A stretch of DNA of 64,000 nt from contig CM043701.1 in NCBI GenBank assembly GCA_023935145.1, forward strand, positions 71,358,317 to 71,422,316, read 5' to 3'. The DNA is from Bretschneidera sinensis (lineage: Eukaryota > Streptophyta > Magnoliopsida > Brassicales > Akaniaceae). Under the pieces are notes generated by a model. The model searched no databases. It saw nothing but the letters and a program-made list of their open reading frames with translations, and was not told where the DNA came from. Shown here one piece after another: positions 1 to 10,728 of the stretch (the stretch's first letter is position 1; every line of letters starts with the position of its first letter). The translations under genes and the position numbers were made by a program.

Positions 1-439
1 TCTCTCTAAGAAAAATCTCAAAAATTCTAGAGCTAGCACTCAAGAATTTCAGCCACCTCTAGTTACTCCTCCATGGGTGATGTTCGACATCTTCTCGAAA
101 TATCCTCGTTCTTGGTTATCCGTATGGATACGCTTAGAGGGTGGACACTTGAATGACTCATGAACTTGTTTTCAAAAGTTCAATAGAAATCTCCATCAAT
201 CAAAGGTTTAAATCTTTAACCTTCTATGGATATTAATCATCTCATTCTCATATATTCATAGAGAGTTTTCTATATTAAGTTTATGAGTATGAAAATTTTT
301 AAATTTTTTCTATGTTTCTATCATAGTAGACTTATAATGGTTTTAAAGCTAACTCTATGGATTATTAGAATGAGTTTAATTCTATTGTTATGGTTTCACT
401 AGATCTGATCTTAGAATTTTGTAGATTGAAAATTCAAAA
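1..439. other. Unassigned AT-rich sequence
   Basis: No coding region, LTR end or RNA gene was recognised. By position it should be the 5' part (leader or gag start) of the decayed copia element K, whose gag end begins near 440, but no gag N-terminal motif is readable. Confidence 0.3.
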
Positions 440-773
440 AAATTTAGAATAGGGTTTATGAATCCTTAGGTCAAGAAAATTCAAGAAATTGCTTCTATTA
501 GTGAACCGCCTAAACCTGAACCCCCTAAATTTTTTTTAAAAAAAAAAATTCCAAGAACTTTAAAGGGAAGAAAAATCTTCAAGAATAATGATAAGAATAA
601 AAAGGTGAAATATTATTACTATTAAAATTTGGTCGCTACAAATCAAACTGTCGTGAAAAGAAAAATGATAAAAAAAGCAAAATTTGGAGGATTTGAAGAT
701 ATAATTTTTGTTGTATCAAAATATCTTTTAGCTTATATTCATGATACTACTTAGTAGGCGGATTATGCATCGT
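440..773 (+). pseudogene. Copia K gag C-terminus with ruined zinc knuckle, and start of protease
   Basis: A Lys/Pro-rich stretch is followed at about 617-663 by a decayed CX2CX4HX4C nucleocapsid knuckle. The last part reads KFGRYKSNCREKK; both first cysteine codons are TAT instead of TGT, the histidine is Arg, and one base is inserted within the knuckle. About 90 bases further the frame reaches ADYASS, which aligns with the copia protease start where DSGAS would be expected, and is cut by the LTR at 779. The rest of the protease resumes in the same frame at 2569. Copia assignment rests on that continuity; stops and frameshifts rule out function. Confidence 0.55.
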
Positions 774-778
774 CTCGT

Positions 779-2568
779 TGTAGGTACCACTCCTTTCCTC
801 CTTACCCATTACTTCAGGCTTAATACCTAAGGTCATTCCATTCAAAGAAAGATTAATAAGCGAGAGGGCAAAACTCTTATTGAGTAGTAAGGGGCTGCCA
901 TAGAGAGTGCACTTTTAAGTGCTAGACTTGTAAGCTCAACATCTTATTGTTTGTGACATTAGGCCTTTTAAGGGACATTTTTTGCGGAACAGTCGGGGGT
1001 GAGTATTTTAAGCACAAAGCAGAGGCAGTGAGTAAATTTAGAGTCGCCATTTGACCTTAAAGGGAATAAAAATCCCTTATTATTAGTATGCGAGGGATTT
1101 ATAATAAGAGATTGGGGTACGAGAGAAGAAGGATTTAAAGTTTCTGCCTCACCTAGGTCAAAATCTAGCCATCGTGTTATTGGAAAAATGTTTAATAAAT
1201 AACTGTGACTATTTTTACAACACACTAAACATACAAGTATTCTTAATCACAATTTGGCAAAACATCGATTATGTCAACCAAACTTAGGATAACAACCATG
1301 AATTAAGATAAGTTAATCATCAAAATATATAAGAAATTACCCAAAAAACAAAAACACATACTTAAGTACTAAATAATCGAAATAGAGTAAAAAACACATA
1401 ATTGGAAATTCTTCGTCTGGTGAACTAATTGTGTTAGACTCGATCCCAAACCTTAAGTGACCGATTGGCACTAGTGAGGAGCTGATTGACTGCACTAGTG
1501 CTAGTTATAGTCTTTTATGATTTTCAACATAAAATTCGGTTGTGAACAACTTTGATTTGATTTGATTCGATTCGATTCATACTAAAACTTGTAAAACCTA
1601 ATCTAAATAACATGTGAGCATGTAAGCAATCCTAAAAATATTATTTCAATGTGACATATGAATTCTTATGAAAAACCCTAATCTAAGTGACATAAGGAAA
1701 TTGGATGCAATCTTAGAACATGCTTTTGTAAAATAAATCTACATGACATTTGATTAATCTAAATCATGGAGGCTTAAAATAATCAATAATCATGTTCTTA
1801 AGTTTAACAAAGAAACTTTAAATTACTAACATTTTCTTTCCAATCTCTCAACATATTAGTTCCTAAGTTCGTATGAGTGTTCCACATGTGGTGTGGATTG
1901 CCATCAATGATTGCAAGAACTTTGGATTTGATCACAAGTGCTGGTTTAGGTTTGGTGAATATATAGGAAAAAGTAGGGTTTATGGATGTTTTGTTTGTAT
2001 AAGATTATGAGAATTTGATGTTGTTTGTGGGAGATTTAGGGTTTTTGGAAAGATAAATATCGCTGGAAATTTTAAGAACTATTTAGGTTTAGAGATTTCT
2101 AGATTTCAGCTTATGTTTGTGTGTTTTTGGTGTTGTAGTTAAAAGGGTTTATAAAGGAAAATAGGGAGTTAGGGATTTTGATAATGGATAGTTAAGGTAA
2201 ATTGGATTTGATCCAATCGTAATGAAAAGTTTCTTGTTAGATTATAAAAATCTAAGTTTCAGTGGACCTAAGTAGATTTTTGGACCAAAACAGGAACTTC
2301 TGGAAGGTTAGGACATAGGTTTGGAAAACTAAGGCGGTGCAGCCGATCGGATCTTGGGTCCACTCAATCGGCTAGGCTCTGATTTTAGGTTTTTCGGTTC
2401 CCGTTTTGGTTCAGTTTAAGTTTGTTCAATTTTGATTTATCAAATTTTGCTTAAAAAACAATTTCTCATATTTTATTCATCCATTTTATGCATCTTGAGA
2501 CCAACGTATCATCATTGGACTTTGTTTGTAGTTTGTTCTAATATTTGACACGAAATTAAGTGTCTACA
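779..2568 (-). mobile_element. Solo LTR L (TGTAG...CTACA ends) in the copia K protease
   Basis: The + strand begins TGTAGGTACC and ends AAGTGTCTACA, giving 5-bp inverted LTR ends; the minus strand start TGTAGACACTTAATTT is a common plant LTR start. Flanks are CTCGT (774-778) and CTCAC (2569-2573), a 5-bp target duplication with two transitions. Removing 779-2568 plus one duplication rejoins the copia protease frame. No PBS, polypurine tract or coding region lies inside, so it is a solo LTR of about 1.79 kb. Near 1440-1500 and 2335-2390 it carries short CCGATTGG / CCGATCGG-type palindromes. ORFs inside it are shadows. Confidence 0.7.
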
Positions 2569-2852
2569 CTCACCATGTGTCAAAGTCGAGAAATAGTTTT
2601 ATTGATATAAAAAAGGTCAAACCCAATGATCATCGTGTGTACATGGGTAACAACACCTATTGTGATGTTTTGGGTGTTTAAATTGTGAAGATAATGATAC
2701 TTGGAGAGAGAAACCTCTACTTGATTGATGTATTATTTGCACCCACCATGAGGCGCAACCTACTTTTAATCCCTCACTTAGGTGAGAAGGGATTTAAGGT
2801 GTGTTTCTGTTTAAGAAAAGTTTCAATTGGGAAACATGGTAGAATTCTCATT
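2569..2852 (+). pseudogene. Copia K protease / pre-integrase fragment
   Basis: The third frame from 2569 reads HHVSKSRNSFIDIKKVKP, then VYMGNNTYCDVLGV, then (after one TAA) ERNLYLIDVLFAPTMRRNL and LIPHLGEKGF. This is the region downstream of the DSG motif in Ty1-copia aspartic proteases. It runs into Athila-type leader sequence at about 2853; the collinear continuation (pre-integrase and integrase) is found on the same strand from 28728. The join is not clean because the left LTR of the inserted Athila element is gone. Confidence 0.7.
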
Positions 2853-3168
2853 TAGGGTCCTAGTGAGTTGATCTCCATGTTCACTTATTTCTTCAGGACT
2901 AGATGGATTGTCAAGTAAAGGATTTAAAAAGTTTGACTCTGACTCTAGCACATGCTTATAAGCAAATCTACCAAAGATGTCTCTATATCTGTGTATGCAA
3001 GGTAACAAAATAGTAAAAAAAAAATACTATAAAAAGAAAGAAGGGAAAAAGAAAAAAAATAATGCAGCAAGCTAAAAGAAGGAATGAAGTTACCGCCTTT
3101 ACAAACTGCTGAAAAGAAAAACTATCTAGCAATTCTTCTACCGTCTCCCTGGCAACGACGCCAAATTT
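2853..3168 (-). mobile_element. Truncated internal start of a second Athila copy (tandem partner)
   Basis: This stretch closely matches 18990-19313, the region between gag and the 5' LTR of element A/B, including its PBS and an A/G-rich leader. It lies downstream (minus strand) of the LTR at 3169-4928, so that LTR served as 5' LTR for this fragment. The rest of the copy has been lost at the junction with copia K. Confidence 0.75.
3146..3163 (-). other. Primer-binding site, tRNA-Asp type (degenerate)
   Basis: The + strand reads TCCCTGGCAACGACGCCA, two changes from the 3' end of plant tRNA-Asp (TCCCCGGCAACGGCGCCA). It sits 5 bases from the LTR that starts at 3169, the place of minus-strand cDNA priming. 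Confidence 0.75.
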
Positions 3169-4928
3169 TGATTACGCCCAAAGAATAACGTGGTAGTTGT
3201 AGCACAGCTTTGAGGTGTTGATTCCACAGAGAGACAAATTTAAGGAATAGTAGAAGGAACAAAGAAACTAAAGAAAAATATTAAATGATTAATGAAGAAC
3301 AAAGATTAATTTTAAATGCAAATTAAAGTGAAGCAAAGTCACTAACGAAGAAAGTACTCAAATTTTGACAACCAGTAAAGCATCAGGAATCCCTTCACAA
3401 ATCTGGTATTTTAATTATTCTTAATTCATTGAATAACTCAATTGGGAACTCAATTCCAAAAATTCCCAATCGGAAGGTGTAGATTTATAAACCAAGATTA
3501 AACCAAATGTAACCCTTTGAAAAATCATTCACCACTTTTAAAATACGTAAATTATTATCACTATTGAGAAAATCCAACGACGACAATATACTCGGGAAGC
3601 GATATTGCAGCAAAGAATTAAATCAATATAGATAAATAATTGATCCAAACATAATCAAAGAGATAATCTATTCAATAGAGAAAGCATGACTGAATCCATA
3701 AACAGAATAAATTTTATGATTATTCAGAGAAGAAAACATCACCAATGAATTGAGAATAATAAAACAAAAGAGTTTTAGTATTGAAAATCAAATACATAAA
3801 TTAAAAAATAAACAAAAATACCATCTACTATGCAAGTTCATCCCTAGTCCCACTTGAGAATTTAGTTACCCATAAATATAATGGACAACAAAAATCTCAA
3901 GGGAAAAATTAGAGCAAACATTAAAGTGCTAAATATTAAACTTTAAAACTTAAAAGAAATAAATTAAAACTAACAATACATGTAGAGAGAAATTCCACCT
4001 GCAGTTGCTGTGCAGTGCTTCCCCCAATTGGTAGCAAAATCCTCCAAATTGCACCCCTTGGTAGCAAAGCCTCCGAGATTGCACACCCATTTGATGAAGT
4101 GAAATAGGGCTTTTATAGGGGAACTCTATGAGTGCAATGTGTTTCCAATCCGATGTGGGATGTAGAATGTGTTTCTAACTGATGTGGGATTTAAGTCTTC
4201 ACATGCCCTTCAAAACTTCTGCCCACGCTGAAATCATACATAGACTTACATTTGTTTACTAAAACTGCCATAACTTTCTCTAAAAAAAATCATATTTATA
4301 AGCCATAAAATTCTCCAGAAAATAGACATTCGGATCTTTCCAAGCATATATAGCTCATCTCCTGTTTCTTCTTGAATCATTACAGTTTAATCCGCAAAAG
4401 TCACTTCTGTCACGCTGAAATCACGCACAACCTGACCTTTGTCTACTAAAACTGCTATAATTTTCTCTAGAAAAATCATATTTATGGGTCGTAAAATTTT
4501 CTAGAAAATTGACATTTGGATCTTTCCAAGCATATATGGCTCATTTCTTGGTTCTTCCTGAATCAATATAGTTTAATCCACAAAAATGACTGATCTGTAC
4601 GGAAAATTTGGCAATTTAGTGAAACTCATTTCCAAGTGCTTATAAACCTGTAAAACAACGAAAAAACAACGAAAAGTAACAAATTCCTAAGCTAAACATA
4701 TAAATAAATACTTGAGCACTATTGCGCTCGATCGCGGGTATCCTGTGCTCGATCGCAATAACAGATTCCAGCTTTTGCATTTTTTCACATTAAATCCCCA
4801 ATTTCGTTTGCAATCCTATAAAACATTAAAAATCATAGAACTAACACAAAATATCAGATTAAGACACAACTAAAGAATTAACAAATGTGAATTAAGGGGC
4901 CAAAATATGCAATATTTGGCACTCATCA
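3169..4928 (-). repeat. Athila-type LTR shared between two tandem element bodies
   Basis: About 1.76 kb, + strand ends TGATTACGCCC and GGCACTCATCA. It is nearly collinear with the split LTR 19314-20615 + 28274-28727 (total 1756 bp). A PBS flanks its left side and a polypurine tract its right side, so it is both 3' LTR of the element to the right and 5' LTR of the fragment to the left. Near 4728-4765 it carries two CGCTCGATCGC-type palindromes. Confidence 0.85.
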
Positions 4929-4943
4929 AATACCACCAAACTT
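4929..4943 (-). other. Polypurine tract of Athila A/B
   Basis: The minus strand reads AAGTTTGGTGGTATT directly before the 3' LTR, the plus-strand DNA priming site. The same position in elements H and I reads AAGTTTGGGG. Confidence 0.7.
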
Positions 4944-5340
4944 ACATTTTGCTAGTCCCTTAGCAAAACAAAATAAAAAAAAAAACTAAATGAAAAACAA
5001 AGAACACAAAGATAAATTCATTATTCATGGTGTCCAAAAATTTAAGTAGCACACAAAACCATGATATGCATTCATGAGCAAGCTTAAAATATAAACCCAT
5101 CTTCGCAATGAATAGGAATTTTAAAATCTAATTACTTACAAGAGGCTGGCTAAGGCATCACAAGCTCGAATCCATGTAAAGTGAACTAGCACATAAAAAT
5201 GAAACTTCCAAATAACTCCAATGTATAATGTCTTCATGTCTCAAGATTCACCGAATTTCCCATCAGAATGAACAATAATGGCATAGTTTTATTTCCTTCT
5301 TTCTTTTATTATGAGGCTCACCATGTTTAGTTCCCTTAAG

Positions 5341-5460
5341 CTTTCTAATTGACCCATGTAGCGAGTGTTGAGTCAATGACTCCCAAACTAGATGGTTTTA
5401 AGGCAATAAGTATAAAGACACCCCTAAGGACTTACTAACTCGAGTAAAAAAGGCTATGAA
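5341..5460 (-). other. Conserved non-coding 3' block, copy 1
   Basis: Matches 43301-43425 (element H) and 47657-47776 (element I) over about 120 bases, including GACCCATGTAGCGAGTG, AGACACCCCTAAGGA and TTACTAACTCGAGT. The LTRs and coding regions of these elements are far more diverged, so the block looks selected for an RNA- or DNA-level role. Function unknown. Confidence 0.7.
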
Positions 5461-5464
5461 ACTA

Positions 5465-5648
5465 GCAAAATTCTCACTTTTTGATGTTAACACTCACTGC
5501 TTACTGAGGCAGGAGGTCCAGTTACTCAGTGGAAAGTTTGTCAATGATCATCATGAGCAAAATTCTCACATTTTGATGTGAACACTCACTGCTTACTAAG
5601 GCAAAAAGTCCAGTTACTCAGTGGAAAGTTTGTCAATGATCATTATGA
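5465..5648 (-). repeat. Two 92-bp tandem units with a short hairpin
   Basis: Units 5465-5556 and 5557-5648 both contain AACACTCACTGCTTACT and GTCCAGTTACTCAGTGG. ACTGAG and CTCAGT within unit 1 can pair across a 16-base loop; in unit 2 ACTAAG weakens the stem. Element H has its own duplication of the same unit (43447-43620); element I has one copy (47813-47890). Confidence 0.75.
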
Positions 5649-6274
5649 GCATTTTTTTTACTTCTCTATGCCAAAGTGTCCATCCAACAAGTCATCCAGA
5701 ATCAGCTAAACCATGAAAACATACACATTAAAATCACATATCGTACCTAACACGATTATATGCTAATGTGGTTGTGTTAGATTAGATCAAATATGTGAAT
5801 TCTCAAATGCCTAAAGTAAGTAACTAAACTTTAAAATTCTATCATCAGAGCATGTGTTCACAATTTTAAGCTTTCCAATGAAATCACATCACAATATTGT
5901 TTAGATCAACCAAAATTTCAAAACAATCATGAATATGCATTTATCTTTTCAATAATATATATAAAAAAAACTGGGACAAAGTGTGTGTGACTGTGTCTCC
6001 CATACCCCCAAACTTAAAGTACACAATGTCCCCAATGTGTGAATAAGATGGAAAGAGCTAACCTGGGAGATGGAGAATTAGCTAAACTGGCATGGCTCAT
6101 AGCACACCCTCAAACTTGAATTGATGCACACACTGTCCTTAAAAAAGAAATACCAAAGTAAGACTGGAAAACAAAAAAAAAAATTTAAAAATAAACAATA
6201 ATATGAAATATGAAAAAAAACAATAAAAACAAAACAAATAAAGAAAGAAAAAAAAACATACCAGTGTGGTGTGG

Positions 6275-7296
6275 TCATGGTTGATAGACTGGATCCATAA
6301 GTGGAATGTCTTCTACTTTTGGACCTTGCCTATCAATTAATACTTTAAGGTGTTGACCATTTACTTTAAAGATCCGACCATCCTTAGGGTCCTCTATTTC
6401 TACCATCCCATTTGCAAAAACATTCTTCACTACAAAAAGGCCGGTCCACCTAGACCGAAGTTTTCCTGGGTGCTTATGGAGTCTAGAATCATATAAGAAC
6501 ACTCGATCATTAGGCTTAAACATTTTTCTTAAAATATTTTTATCATGAAATGCTTTTATTTTAGCTTTATAGATTCTAGAGTTCTCATAAGCATCATTTC
6601 TCAACTCCTCTAACTCATTCAACTAAAATTTTCTAAGCTTACCTGTTTCTTCCATATCAAAATTGAAATGCTTGATGGTCTAATAAGCTCGATGCTCGAG
6701 CTTCACAGGTAAGTGGCAAGGCTTTTCAAAAACAAGCCTATAAGGTGACATATCTAAGGGAGTTTTGAAAGTTATATGGTAGGCCCGAAGCGCATCAACT
6801 AGTTTCAAAGACCAATCTTTGCGATATGGGTTGATTATTTTTTCTAAAATTTGCTTAATTTCCCTGTTTGCAAGTTCTACCTGTCCACTTGTCTGGGGGT
6901 GGTAGGTAGTAGAGATCTTATGCACCACCCCATATTTTTTCATCAAAACTTCAAAAGAACGGTTGGAGAAATGCGTACCCCGGTCACTAATGATAGCACG
7001 TGGTGTACCAAATCGAGATAACACATTTTCTTTGAGAAATTTAATTATCATCTTATTATCATTGCTCCTGCAAGCTGCTGCCTCTACCCATTTTGACACA
7101 TAATCTACTACCATAATAATATATTGATATCCAAAAGAATGAGGGAATGGTCCCATAAAATCAATGGTCCAACAATAAAAAATTTCAATTACTAAAATTG
7201 GATTTAAGGACATCATATGATGATGAGACATAACTCATAACTTTTGACACTTTTCACATGAGCGAAAATAGATGTTTGCATCCTTCAACAAGGTGG
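6275..7296 (-). pseudogene. Athila A/B integrase core and C-terminus
   Basis: Gypsy integrase that would insert the cDNA into host chromatin. Read 5'-3' on the minus strand: TIDFMGPFP (first Asp), ISDRGTHF (second Asp) and TSGQVE (Glu), with exactly 35 residues between the last two, so the DD35E triad is intact. A C-terminal segment follows (LNELEELRNDAYENSR, then RLHKHPGKLRSRWTG), ending at a stop at 6275. Stops after EHRAY (about 6677-6679) and just before LNELEEL split it. It continues upstream into the zinc-binding region at 7297. Confidence 0.85.
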
Positions 7297-8249
7297 GCTA
7301 ATAAAATCCACACTGCAGAATTTTTGTAGCAGTTTTCTTCATTGAAAAGTGACCTCCACAAGCTTGGGAGTGACAAAATTCCAAGACGCTAGCAATCTCT
7401 TCATCAAGGATGAAACGCCTTAAAATTTGATCAGAGCAGTATTTGAAAAGAAAAGAGTCCTCCCAATAGAAATTGCATACTTCAGTCATGAACTTCCTCT
7501 TGTCCTGAGCGCTCCAATCCACCAGTATCTCACCTGCAGCCAAATAATTCATAACATGAGCAAACCATGGTAGAGAGGTAATAGAAAGTAAATGCTCATC
7601 GGGAAAATCATCCCTGATTGGCAGGTGGTCAGAGGTGTCCTCAAATGTGAGCCTCAAGAGATGGTCAGCCACTACATTCTCTACTCCTTTCTTATCTTTG
7701 ATGGTGATGCCAAATTCCTGCAAAAGTAAAATCCACCGCATTAGTCGCGCCTTAGCATCCTTTTTTGTAAGAAGGTACTTAAGGGCTGCATGATCTGTGA
7801 AAATAATAACAGAAGAACCAATCAAGTAAGCACGAAACTTATCCAAAACAAACACTATAGCTAGCAACTCTTTTTTCAGTGGTGGAGTAATTCATCTGAG
7901 CACTATTTAGAGTTCTACTAGCATAGTAAATGACAAAAGGCTTCCTCTCCTTTCGCTGTCCAAGAACAGCACCTACAGCAAAGTTACTAGCATCACACAT
8001 AATCTCAAAAGGTGAAGTCCAATCAGGTGACTGCATTATGGGTGCTGAGGTAAGCTTACCAATTAGTGTTTTAAAGGCCTCTTGACAAGCTTATGTCCAC
8101 TCAAATGGGGAATCTTTAGCTAGGAGGTCACTTAGTGGTCTAGATATGGTGGAAAAATTATGTATGAACCTTCTATAAAAGCCTGCATGACCAAGAAAGG
8201 ATCTCACATCCTTTACTGTCCTAGGTGTAGGCAACTTAGAGATAAATTC
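7297..8249 (-). pseudogene. Athila A/B RT end, RNase H and integrase zinc domain
   Basis: Order on the minus strand: [15 protein letters not shown] (end of RT), CDASNFAVGAVLGQ and IYYASRTLNSAQMNYS (RNase H), FTDHAALKYLL and RLMRWILLLQEF, then CHSQACGGHFSMKKT of the integrase HHCC region. A frameshift near 7850 and a stop at 7298-7300 interrupt it. At 8249 the frame is cut by copia C; the codons just upstream in the same protein are found at 15949, where EVDQSKI leads into [13 protein letters not shown]. The apparent start of the ORF that crosses 8250 is copia LTR sequence. Confidence 0.85.
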
Positions 8250-9152
8250 TGTTGGGAAACCACCTTGGATGATGCCTAGGAGGTGATCTTCCAAACACCC
8301 AAGTTTGGAGTGACTTGTATAAGAAAAGAAACAACAACCAATCAAAGCAAGAAAGAAAAGAACACAAGAAATTTGTTGACGAGGTTCGACAATATGCCTA
8401 CGTCCCCATGAGCTCCTCCGAGCTCTCTACACTATCTTATCAATGGAGTTCTTTACAATCAACGACACCCTTCCAAGAACTCACAGATTCTTGAAGAACA
8501 AAAGAAGAAGAAGAAGAAGAAGAAGAAGAAGAAAGTGATAAGAACTAACCCTGGAATTTTCCCAAGAAAATTTCCCTTACAAGCCCTTGAATCCCTTTCT
8601 ATTCTACTCTCTCTTTCTAAACAACCAGCCTCTCTACAGAATCTCTATTGAGTTTAGTGTCTTTGCGCTCTTACAATTGATCTCACTTTCAATCATAAGT
8701 TATTCCTCACACTTCTTGTTGGAGATTATAGCTAGGTGACTCTTTATATAGTGCACCAACTTCTTGACCAATCTTGAGGGTCAATATCCACCCTTAGATC
8801 TTAAAGACCAATCAACCTTAGCCCTCCATCAATCCTAAATAATATTGTGAATTTTGAACATACCTCACGCACCTAACAAAAGGCTGAACCAAATGAACCA
8901 TGCGTACCTTCAAGCCGTGGCCTTGATCAGGGCAAGCCGCGGCCTGAAGAAGGGCTGAAGCATCTCTTCTTGTCACCTTTCTGGGCACCGCGGCCTGGGG
9001 GAGTCTGTGCCATGGCGCACACTAGTGTTGAGCCTCCTCCATGCTGGGTGCCACGGCCTAGAAAGAGTTAAGTCGTAGCCTAACCTGGTGTGCACACATT
9101 CTTTAACATGTTGATATTCTTCTCCTATTTAAACCTTAGACAAACTCCAACA
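8250..9152 (-). repeat. 3' LTR of copia C
   Basis: 903 bp, + strand TGTTGGGAAACC to CTCCAACA. Pairs with 15057-15948, 27365-28273 (D) and solo LTR 62780-63679. It holds about 11 GAA units near 8502-8533 versus 7 in the 5' LTR, and several CCGCGGCC-type palindromes at 8935-9080. Confidence 0.9.
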
Positions 9153-10728
9153 ATCTCTACCTTTGTCTAGGCGTTTAAACCCGAACCCATTGTGCAGAGA
9201 ACTTAGTATCCAAACTCATCTTGAGTCACCATATCAACCGACTCTAATCCTAAGAAGTCCAAAGCAATGATTGAACTTTCTTAGAGGTAGAACTTTGGTA
9301 CCTAAATCCGCAGGGTTTTCTTCTGTGGCCACCTTGTCCACATGAATGCATCATTCTATAACGTTTTCCCAAATAAAATGGTACCGAACATCCATGTGCT
9401 TTGTCCTCTCATAGAACACCAGATTCTTACACAAATGCAATGCACTTTGGCTATCCAAATACACCACAACCTGCTCCTCTAGTACCTTCAACTCTTCCAG
9501 TAACCCTTTGCACCACATAGCCTCCTTGATGGCTTCCGTAGCCACTATGTACTCAGCCTTGGTTGTTGAGAGTGCTACCACCAGCTACAACTGAGCTTCC
9601 AACTTACACAACATCCGTTTAAGTTGAAGAAGTAGGAAGTAATCGATCTTCTTTTATCCCGGTCTGCTCCATAGTCCGAATTAGCATAACCCTCAAGACA
9701 GATGGACTTACCCCTCTTCTCATAAATCAGCCCCACATCTGGGCTTCCCTTCAAGTACCTCAGCAACCACTTTATCCCAAGCCAATGCTCCTTTCCATGA
9801 TTACTCATAAACTTGCTGAGAACACTTATTATATGAGCAATATCAGGTCTAGTGCTTACCATGGTGAATATTACAGATCCAACTGCACTAGAGTAAGGGA
9901 CTTTTTCCATTTCTTTTTTCTCCTCATCCGATCTTGGACGTTGATCGCTGCAGAACTTGAAATGACCAGCAAGGGGAACCTTCACTGGTTTGCTATCTTC
10001 CAGAGAGAACTTAGATATCATCTTCTCTATGTAGGAAGTTTGAGAGATCTTCAATATGTTTCTCTCCCTTTCCTTTATTATACACATCCCAAGGATCTTC
10101 TGTGCATGGCCAAGATCCTTCATCTCAAACTACTCACTGAGTTGAGCCTTTAATTTTCTTATCCTCTCTATGCTGCTCCTAACCAGCAACATATCATCAA
10201 CATAGATCAGGATGATCACACTTCCTCCACCTTGTGCCTCTTGTAATACAAGCACGAATCATAGTAGCTTTTCATGAAACCCAGGCTGGTTACAAAGGAA
10301 TCGAACCTCTTATTCTTTTGCTGAGGTGATTGCTTCAGGCCATATAGAGATTTCTTCAGTTGGCACACCAAATCTCCATGCCTTCCTTCCTCAAAGCCTT
10401 CGAGTTGCCTCATGTAGATGGTCTCATCAAGCTTTCCATGTAAGAACACTGTCTTTACATCCATTTGCTCGATTTCTTAATTGAATTGGACCACCATTTC
10501 CAATACTATCTGTATCGTCTTGTACTTCACAACCGGTGAGAATATTTTGGTGAAATCTATGCCTTCTTTTTGTGTGAACCCCTTCGCCACCAGCCTAGCT
10601 TTATACTGGACTTCATCCCTTGGAGTGTTCCATTCTTTTATCTTGTAGATCCATCTACAATCCATAATTCTCTGTTTTTCTGGTTTGGGCACCAATTCCC
10701 AAGAGTTGTTCTTCATCAAAGAATCCAT
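9153..10728 (-). pseudogene. Copia C reverse transcriptase and RNase H
   Basis: Copies element RNA into cDNA. Minus-strand order: [73 protein letters not shown], the active site YVDDMLLV (YVDD codons at 10193-10204), then LKISQTSYIEKMISKFSLED, STRPDIAH, and RNase H (GCCVSWK, ALSTTKAEYIVATEAIKEA, ERTKHMDVRYHFI). Catalytic YVDD is intact, but stops occur near 10475, 10205 and 10120 and the frame shifts in RNase H. A purine tract GACAAAGGTAGAGAT (minus, 9153-9167) abuts the 3' LTR. Confidence 0.85.

Larger units (their letters stand above)
4929..6274 (-). other. 3' non-coding region of Athila A/B
   Basis: No protein reading frame between the end of integrase and the polypurine tract. It carries a block conserved in elements H and I (5341-5460) and a 92-bp tandem duplication (5465-5648). 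The env-position ORF seen in element H is absent. Hydrophobic ORFs near 6078-6278 come from an A-rich stretch and are not credible. Confidence 0.6.

Noticed and set aside
440..773. Possible endogenous pararetrovirus coat-protein zinc knuckle
   Set aside because: The frame continues into copia protease once solo LTR L is removed, so a copia gag fits better.
8091..8345. Single 84-residue protein across 8250
   Set aside because: Chimera: first half is copia LTR, second half is Athila RT.
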